Shown: positions 56,474-64,000 of the stretch, one piece after another
Layout: each line of letters opens with the position of its first letter
Numbering within the stretch: the stretch's first letter is position 1
NCBI RefSeq assembly: GCF_022201045.2
Contig: NC_068564.1
Coordinates: 3,038,001 to 3,102,000 of the forward strand
Reading direction: 5' to 3'
Source of the DNA: Citrus sinensis
Taxonomy: Eukaryota; Streptophyta; Magnoliopsida; Sapindales; Rutaceae
DNA: 64,000 bases
Position numbers and translations under genes: made by a program
The notes under the pieces: model-generated
What the model was told of the DNA's origin: nothing
Database searches by the model: none
What the model saw: the letters and a program-made list of their open reading frames with translations, nothing else

Positions 56474-56476
56474 TTA

Positions 56477-57578
56477 GGTGGTGTTTGATTTGAAGAAATG
56501 ATTGGAGAGCAGGAGTGGAAAAGAGGGGAGAGGGAATTTCAATTTTTTTTTTTTGGTTTTGACCACGAGGTATCTTGGGGAGGGCCCCAACTGTGAGAGG
56601 CACCTTTAAGCCCGTACCACAACCCAGACTAGAAGTCCCCGCTCGAACCGAGAGGCACATGTTCTCCTAACAAAGGCGACTTCCCTGTGACTCGAATTGG
56701 GGAGCAAACCCAGTCAAGCCACTTAAGGGGACTCCATTGCCAGTGGAGCCAACACTTTGTTGGTAAGGGAATTTCAATTTTCATTATTTGGTTTGGCAAG
56801 GAATTCTACATGGAAAGATATAGATTATTTTTTACTTGGACAATTTTAACCCTTTTGTTAAGATTTTAATATTTGTTGATTTTAATATTTGTTAATTAAG
56901 TAAAATTAAAAAAATAAAAAAAATTTACAAAATCATAATAAAGAAAAAGTTTAAATTATTATTCAATTATATTATTTAGAGATTTGAATTTTTTCTAGAA
57001 AATTATTAAATTATAAATTAATTTAATCTAAAAAAAAGAAAACTGAAACAAGTAGAATTGAAAGAAAATTTATTACGAACTGATTTGATCTTTGTTAATT
57101 TTCTGCGTTTATAGTTTGCAAAGAAAAGTATAAATAAATATACATCACATAGAAGATAATCTTCATTCAGTTTTGAACATTAAAATAACGAAATTCTGAT
57201 TTTTCTTCCTCAATTGCTTTTATCTTTATTTTTTCAGAAAAATGATTAATTAATTAAGTGAAAATTTGAGGTTTCTATCTTTTTTATTGTATCTTTCTTG
57301 TACTGGTAATGGCAAAAAAAAAAGCCACATGCGCTTTAATATGTTCACAGCAATTAAATGGTTTTTTAAGGGACAAATATGGAAAATTATTCTCCGGCTG
57401 AGTTAGAATTCGATTTCCCCACCCATCATAGAGGAAATTGAATTCCACAATTTACAGCAATTGCAAATTCGACAGAATTTGATTTCCCCTTCATAATTGC
57501 AAACCGAACGGTGGAAATCTGAGGGGACTTCAAATTTCCCTCCTCTCCCTCCCACTCTCCTGTCAAACGAACGCAGCC
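56477..57578. mobile_element. Harbinger-like non-autonomous element with nested SINE
   Basis: TTA is on both sides (56474-56476 and 57579-57581). Ends GGTGGTGTTTGATTTG and CAAACGAACGCAGCC form imperfect inverted repeats of the PIF/Harbinger style. Subterminal GGAGAG/CTCTCC-rich tracts mirror each other. It contains the SINE at 56547-56766. No transposase. Confidence 0.65.
56547..56766 (-). mobile_element. tRNA-derived SINE (second copy of the family)
   Basis: A 15-base target duplication, GGGAATTTCAATTTT, is at 56532-56546 and 56767-56781. A T-run at the left is the poly(A) of a minus-strand insert. The body matches the SINE at 53899. The right end has a longer head that ends with CAGTGGAGCCAACAC. 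Confidence 0.85.
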
Positions 57579-59450
57579 TTAGTTAATTTGGACGGAGTCC
57601 ATTGAAATGGGCCACCTCATTTTTAGTTGCAGCTCTAGGTGGCCCTGTTGAGTAGTGTGGCCGACAGATAGAAATCCATTGTCAAGCTTCAAAGCCCAAT
57701 ACTTGATAGCCCATTTGAATATTGATTTCAAAAATTTCAGGGCCATAGAGATTGCCTATCAGGCCGAAACTTGAGGCCTGAAATATTGTAGTAGTATGGC
57801 TAGAAAGACTTTCACTCACATTTTCATCAACTTTCCTCATAAAACCCCATGTTTTTTTTTTGTTTTTTTTTGTTTTTGAAACGCATAAAACCCCATGCTA
57901 GTATATCCCTTATGTAAGATTATAGTAAAAGCTCCGTTTTCTATTGTGGTGAAAGGCAATTGATATAGTATTCATTGAGCACTAGCTACCACATTTAGTA
58001 TAAAAAGACTATAATTATCAGTGATTAATAGATTACACATATTTTATCTCATTAAAGTTATGTTATCATTGAAGTTTTGATAGTTATGATGTAGAACACG
58101 ACTTTTGTATTTTTTTTTTTTTTTTTGAGAGTGTAAGTTGAGTTACAGGTATTCATCTTGGGCGTATAATGCATCATTTCAAAGTTTATTAAAAGATGAA
58201 TGTAGGTATTTACTACTGCAATGTAAATGATCAGCAAATTTTTAGAAAATCTCATTTCTTGGGGCATCAAATTGTAGTTTGAAAATTTTACCTAATTTTT
58301 AGGCTTCTTTCTAAGTTTTTAATTTTATTTCTAGAACTCAGAATTGAATGCCCATTTTTTAGTCTTTTTATTTCAAACATTTGAATTTTATATATATATA
58401 TATATAACTCTTATTCGTCAATAATCAATTATCATTCCGTAACTTTGTTCTTTTATCATTTTCGCTTCGTTATTTACATTTAGATACTAGTAGAGTATGA
58501 TGGATAAATTTTGAAATATGAACATCGATCATACTTTATATTTTGGATGGTTCATCTTGAAGGTTGCTTATTTGTCATGATATCATATGCACTCAATGTA
58601 CGGCTTCAGGCACTATTTTTATTAAATAAATTGATTTAATTTTTCTAATATACAATCGTCTCAATGCATACTGATTTCCGTCCGTAGCACATCACTCACT
58701 CACTCTCCTCTAACCGTAAATTAAGAAAATCTAATTAAATTCTTAATTTTTAAACATCTTCAGAATTTATATGTTATCTGATCCTTATGTGCTGTCTAAT
58801 TAAATTGGTAAAATTTATTTTGTGATATGGTGCTCTCTAATGCATACAAAGAATAAAGGGTTATCCATTGACTTACTTCAATAACTTGAAAAAAAAAAAT
58901 TCCTTTTAAAGTGCCCTTTCGTAAATGGTAACAGAGAATGTTTACATATTTTCCACTTCGGTATGCCTTTTATTGCTTCTGCGGATGATTTATTGAGACA
59001 CAACTAGCAGGAATAATTGAAAATAGAAGAAGTAAGGCTACAACGACCAAAAAGAAATTTACTACTTAAGCTCATCGGCCATATTAAAAGCTAGTTGGTT
59101 TTATGGCGACAGGTAGCTAGCCCAGGACAGTTTAATTAAAGCCATTTTACTCATTAAGTTAAGATCATAAGTGCTTTTTTCTTTTATTTCATTTTGCAAA
59201 AGTCTACGGATGCTTTTGCAAAAAGCTGATTGGAAAAGTCCCCCCCCTAGCTATAGATCAGTGCAAGTACTGTACAACATCAATAAATCGAAAGAACTGC
59301 AATAAGAGATGACTTTTGGCAATGGAGTCTTCAACAATTAATTCTTCGAAGAAGCCTGAAATACTCTTTTCTGTCAATTCTCAATTGAAAAACTTAAGTT
59401 TTTAATTACTGATTCTTGTAAATTTTCGTTCCTGATCTCCAACTTGTGAT
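57579..59450. other. Intergenic region
   Basis: T-runs near 57850-57875 and 58110-58126, (TA)n at about 58389-58406. A short ATG frame at about 59322 is 27 codons with no recognisable content. Nothing else seen. Confidence 0.5.
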
Positions 59451-59648
59451 ATGTTATGTGTAGTATCACAAAACTTGCGAGGTGATGAACTGATGATCAA
59501 CCACGAAAACTTGATGGAACTTAACAAAAATAAGAAAATAAAAATTTTTAACCGAGAGTGGGAGACGTTGTACCAGACAGCATTGTATTACAAGATGAGC
59601 CCTAATTCTTATCCAAGTGAGGGCCGTTTCTGTTCCTCTTTTCTTTGA
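59451..59648 (+). CDS. Small ORF (65 codons), unknown
   Basis: ATG at 59451, stop at 59646-59648. The peptide is Asn/Lys-rich with a REWETLYQTALYY segment. No family is recognised, and there is no signal peptide or helix pair. Overlapping frames exist on both strands between 59451 and 59945, so coding status is uncertain. A TGTGTAG just upstream of 59464 could be a splice acceptor, in which case this is an internal or terminal exon. Confidence 0.2.
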   Translation: MLCVVSQNLRGDELMINHENLMELNKNKKIKIFNREWETLYQTALYYKMSPNSYPSEGRFCSSFL

Positions 59649-60508
59649 ATTAGGAACAAGTTTCTGTGATTGAAAGAAGCTGTACGCTCTGAGGCGAGAC
59701 CAGTTTGAGGATGAGAATGTTTGTTGAACGTGACGAGAAATTGGTGGCTGATTCGAGTTGCGAAAAAATCGCAATCTTCATGTAAAGATTTGTATGTACA
59801 AAAATATGAAAGCAATACATATCACTGGGTTGAAGGTGGTTGGGATTTTTGGGGCACTGACTCCATGATGGAGACACAATGGCCCCAAAAGAAGACCCTG
59901 CTGACTTACAGATATTCCACTACCAAAACTCGTTTTATATTATAAAGTTTGCGGGCCACATTAGCTTGGAATTTACCAGTTAGTGTGTTTTTTTTTTTTT
60001 TTTCAAAGGATATAGTGAGTGTTGCAATTACAAATGGTTTTGCATTATTTGTGCTTTCATTTGTCATAAATTACCGGTAGTTCACAAATTAGGGTCTACT
60101 AAGACGTATTTATAGTATCTGCAATGATATAGAGCAACAAATTCATATTCATTGTATAAACTTATTTTATAAAAATTGATTTGACATAATTCAATTGGCT
60201 GCATTAAATATTTTTTTGTTTGTATAATTTATTTTTATTATTTTATATTTTCATCCAATCAATGGATTTACATCGCATCAATTTATTTAAAATAAATTAA
60301 TACAAAAATTTGTAACTTCATGGAACATAAAATGCATCTAGATTCTTAATATAAAAATATCTAAAGAAAGATTTATAAGTATTCCACATTTTGTATTAAA
60401 AAAAAATTATCAAGATCAAACAAATACCTTCAACATTGAGAGGCCAACAGATACCTTTAGCGTTGAGAGGCGGCCTGCATGAGGTTATTTATTTATTTAT
60501 TTATTCAT

Positions 60509-60563
<55 letters not shown>

Positions 60564-61604
60564 CGATACTGTACTTATTTAATTGAAATATTTAATTTGT
60601 ACTGTACTTATTTAGTTGAAATATTTAATTTGTATCCCAAATGTACATGTCACCAATATAAATTCATTATTTAAGTTAAAACTGATAAGATTTAATAATT
60701 ATTTATCACTTAAACTAATTAAATCTTCACACAACATTTGCCACATAAAAAATATATATAAATTAAGTATCCCAAATAAATATAGTATTATTATAAATAA
60801 ATATATAGAGCCCTCTTAGAACTTGGCCGGTTGGCCCCTTTGACCACAAGAATAAAACAAACATATAAAAAATGTGTAGGTTATTGAAAATAAATTTTAT
60901 TCAATGAGGTGCTAAAAAACCCACTTGAATTCCTTTAAACATGTTTTAAGCTTAATTAATATATGATTGTTACGCTTCTCATAATTAAAAAGTTGTCGCC
61001 CCTCACCTTGAGAAATAGTCAATAAGGACGTAATATTTTAATTAAATATTAAAAAAAGAGCACTTGGTTAACAGTTAAAAAAAAAAAGAAGAAGAAGAAG
61101 AAGTAACAGTAATAAACGTGGAGCAAAATGCACCGTACCAACGGACCATCAACTAAACTCATCCACAGAAATACGGCCACATCACAGCTACCAGGCACTT
61201 CACCTTTCTATAGATTTCCCATCCGAAAAAATACTTAACAGCATCAGTTTTTAAATAAAATCACTCAATTGTCCTTTTACCCATCACATTCGATTTGATA
61301 GCTTCCAATCCAAGAACCAGAACAAGAAGCCGCCCTTTAACAGTAGCCGCCATTTGATTCACCTCCAGAGCCTTTAAAAGTCCCAACACTGCATTCATTA
61401 TTAAGGTATCAAAACTGCACATTAACTAAAAGCCCTAATGGCCTAATCTATAAAACACTTCCACTACGGCATGCATAATGTAGATATTAGATATAAGTAA
61501 TAGTAAAAATAAATATTTTATTTTATTTTATTTTTAACACTAATTAACAGTAATTTTCTTTAATCTAATATCTATCAAATCTAGTGACAGTCACCACCAC
61601 TGAT
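59649..61604. other. Intergenic, with microsatellites, 3' flank of the kinase-like gene
   Basis: (TTTA)n at about 60486-60508, (TA)n(GA)n at about 60516-60563, (GAA)n at about 61088-61103. No gene seen. Confidence 0.6.
60486..60563. repeat. Compound microsatellite (TTTA)n ... (TA)n(GA)n
   Basis: Tetranucleotide TTTA units, then about 17 TA units running into about 6 GA units. Confidence 0.9.
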
Positions 61605-63997
61605 CTAATAGGGAGCAGTACTAGAGGAGGCTGCGGCTACTGACAGAGACGACTGCAACTGAAGCAGGTGGTGGTAACAGTCGGCGGCGGTTGGCCTCAG
61701 CTCTGGGTTCTGATCAAGGCATCTGTTTTGCAACTCTCTAAGCATTTTGGGCACATTGCTCAGCCCGCATGTTTTCACCAACTGCCCCACTCCCCATACG
61801 TCAACTTTCACTCCATGCAACCCGGGCCTCCCCATCTCCGGTGCGTGCCTCCCACGCGCCTCCACTCCTCCCGCCACCGCCGCCACCAACTGTGGGTATA
61901 TCTGCGGCGCGCTCGCTGCCTCATCGAACCCACTTACGAACCACTCGTTTTCCCTATCGCTTCTTCTCATCACTTTATCCCAACTCAGGTCCTTGTGCAT
62001 GAAAGATAGATCGTGTAACGCTACTAGTGCTTTGGTCACGTATTTGAGTGCCTCCACGAGTTGCTCACAACTCGTGGGCTTCAGTTTGCACCCTCTTGGC
62101 TTGAACACCAATGCCAAATCTTTCTCTGATGACTCGTATATGGCCTCTGCGTGCGGGATTCTGTGGTCTAAGAAATCGTATATCTGTTTCACCGCTGCCC
62201 ATTTTCTCTTGCTCGAGAAAAATCTAGTGACTGTGTTTGGTGTCATTTCGATGATGTTACCGCTGCCCAAATCGATTCTTTCGAAATCACTGAAAGGGTA
62301 CTGCTTGTAACCACCGCCGCCGTTGCTAATAATGCTGCTGCTGCTGTTGAAGCAACGATCGGCTAACAAAGGCAACAGGCCTGCTATTCTGTAACATGGG
62401 ATTAGGGCTTTGAGCCTCTCAACTGGTGAAGACAAGTCTAGTGAATACAAATCTGTTCTCACAACACGGTCTTGTGATCGACTCAATGCACAGAATGTTA
62501 CTATGTAGCCGACCGCATAGTAGCCAAACAAATACGGAAGGTCCATGTAAGTCCATAGTAGCTTCTCCACAATTGAAGATGAAGGATCAAGTTGGCCTTC
62601 TTTCAATTGATCGGTCTCTTCTCCTCTCCACAAACAAAGATTTCTAACAAACCCCGTCACGTTTGGCCATTGGTCCTGCAATGGCTCTGGTGATGATATT
62701 GATGAAGAAGAAGGTTTCCGTACAATGACCATTTCAGAAGAACAGAATTTGGAAACAACCCTATTGATGCAATCATCCCAAAGGCCAATGAAGGAATCTC
62801 TACTAGCGGCGGTTGAAAAACTAAGACTAGGGTTATTACCACGAACAATGGGGCTTAAAATATCGTATGTAATGGCCCTACAATCTAACAATTCAGTTGA
62901 AGTAGTAAAGAAAATTTCTTTCCCTTGCGGTAAGTCTCTATAAACATCTTTTCTAATTGGGAAACGAAATTCCTCGGGTGGTGGCTCTTGTAAATGCCAT
63001 GAAAGCTCGAACAAGCTAGGTAGTGTTGTCGGCGGGACACGAAGACATCCCACGTAGTAGTCACTTGGATCCTGATACTCCCATGGAGTAACTGCACACA
63101 CAACAAGAAAACAAACAATGACAATAACATTGAATGGAGGGTTACATCTTATGGAGGCCCCCCCACTAAACAATATTAGATCAAATGATGTATATATCAA
63201 GAAAGTTCTAAGAGACAGCTTACATCTTATGGAGGGTTCAGTGAATGGGAACTGAACTCTTTCAAAGAAACCTGAAAAGGTGAGAGTAATAAGACGTGTG
63301 AATTCCTAGACTGTTTTTAAAAGAGGAATAATAATAGTAACTAACAACAACATATAAATTTTTGTACCAGCAGAAGAAGCAGAAGCTGAGCCTGAGGAAG
63401 ACTTTCTTCTGCCAAAGACTTTGACTTGCTGTCCAGGAACGAATCTATCAACAGAGAAACCTCTAAGAGTTCCTTCTTCGAAAGCTTCCATGTTGCAAGC
63501 AACCATAGCGTCATCAAAGAAAGTGAGCTCGTCCGCATTCAAAAAGCTTGACCCTTGAAGCTTTATTCTTCCTCTTTGATGCTCACCTTCTTCTGCCCAC
63601 AAGCTCACTGACTCCTCCCATGTCATTCTTATTCTGCCTATTCTTCTGAGTTCCTTGGAACCCACATCTAGTGAAGACTCGAACCCTAACAAGCTCCCTC
63701 TTCCACCATGGAAAAAAGCTTCCCCCCCACTTGTCATCACCAGTTGCTTTGCCCTCGCTACAAGAACGTGAAAGGCTAATGTTATTATATGTAGAAAAAG
63801 GAAAAGGAAGAAAACTAAAAAAAAAAAGATTTTTTTTAAATTTTAATTATATATTTTGATAATATATATGTACCAGAGAGAGAGAGCTCATCTTCTTTGA
63901 AAGGAGGGGGAGGAGGAAGAGCTCTGGTTGATCTATTGTCATGATCACTTGAAACAAAAACAGAAGAAGCTGCTCTGCTTTGAGATGTTGATCTCAT
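61605..63997 (-). CDS. Four-exon gene for a diverged protein-kinase-like protein
   Basis: The exons, read on the minus strand, are 63997-63874, 63757-63368, 63271-63224 and 63091-61605. All introns are GT-AG, all junctions are phase 1, and the total of 2049 nt gives 682 residues plus stop. The N-terminus is Ser/Pro-rich (RALPPPPPF). The middle (about 42-470) is not recognised. The C-terminal ~200 residues carry worn kinase landmarks: HKDLSWDKVM at 553-562 (HRDLxxxN with Asn replaced by Lys), GFDE at 575-578 where DFG is expected, APE at 604-606, DVWGVG at 618-623, and a late Arg in ELRPTAADC. I see no glycine-rich loop and no certain beta-3 lysine. It is therefore probably a pseudokinase or atypical kinase; function unknown. 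The ATG at 63997 is three bases from the window edge, so an earlier start is possible. Confidence 0.8.
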
Positions 63998-64000
63998 GCG

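Noticed and set aside
61668-62310. Long plus-strand frames (113, 187 and 77 codons)
   Set aside because: Antisense by-products of the GC-rich last exon of the kinase-like gene.
1-64000. A novel defence, toxin or secondary-metabolite gene system
   Set aside because: Beyond the CXE cluster, the kinase-like gene and transposons, no co-oriented set of unknown genes is present.

Overview
The window looks like a eudicot nuclear chromosome. It is AT-rich, its genes have GT-AG introns, and it is full of plant transposons: Ty1/copia elements and solo LTRs, hAT and Mutator-type non-autonomous elements, tRNA-derived SINEs and a LINE scrap. The genes are a local cluster of class-I plant carboxylesterases (CXE; alpha/beta-hydrolase fold, HGGG oxyanion hole, GxSxG nucleophile elbow). 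A woody dicot such as Citrus would fit, but that is a guess.

Layout. (1) 1-12.2 kb is segmental-duplication copy A: a ~154-bp tandem array split by a copia element (219-6030), then two convergent CXE genes (8251-9174 + and 9861-10823 -). (2) 12.2-34 kb is mostly non-coding: a CXE pseudogene with one nonsense codon (14812-15793), a SINE, two solo LTRs with perfect target-site duplications (17775-19354 and 22338-23333), a 5'-truncated LINE, a signal-peptidase-subunit (SPC1) pseudogene lacking its membrane segments (about 23650-24270), degenerate tandem duplications carrying an hAT insertion (26308-27739), and a satellite-like array built of ~150-bp monomers in ~455-bp trimers (29.9-32.1 kb). 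(3) 34.1-39.8 kb is duplication copy B, with an uninterrupted 154-bp array and the paralogous convergent CXE pair (35891-36868 + and 37553-38515 -). It keeps the empty site for the copia insertion of copy A. (4) 40.3-50.3 kb is one CXE pseudogene split by an 8.7-kb copia element (40538-49256) and a 522-bp hAT MITE (49647-50168). (5) 50.5-55.5 kb has a Mutator-type MITE and two intact CXE genes on the minus strand (52343-53380 and 54456-55490). (6) 53.9-57.6 kb has two SINEs of one family and a Harbinger-like element. (7) 57.6-61.6 kb is nearly gene-free. (8) 61605-64000 holds a four-exon minus-strand gene for a 682-residue protein with a very diverged protein-kinase-like C-terminus.

The eight CXE loci (six with open frames, two pseudogenes) form a birth-and-death cluster. 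In copy A the plus-strand gene has lost both the ATG and the TATAAA that its copy-B twin keeps. The minus-strand pair differs at 14 amino acids, some next to the active site. I found no CRISPR, operon-like or obviously new molecular system. The most interesting signals are the dateable duplication/insertion history, the higher-order repeat arrays, the SPC1 relic, and a few unexplained small ORFs and inverted repeats.
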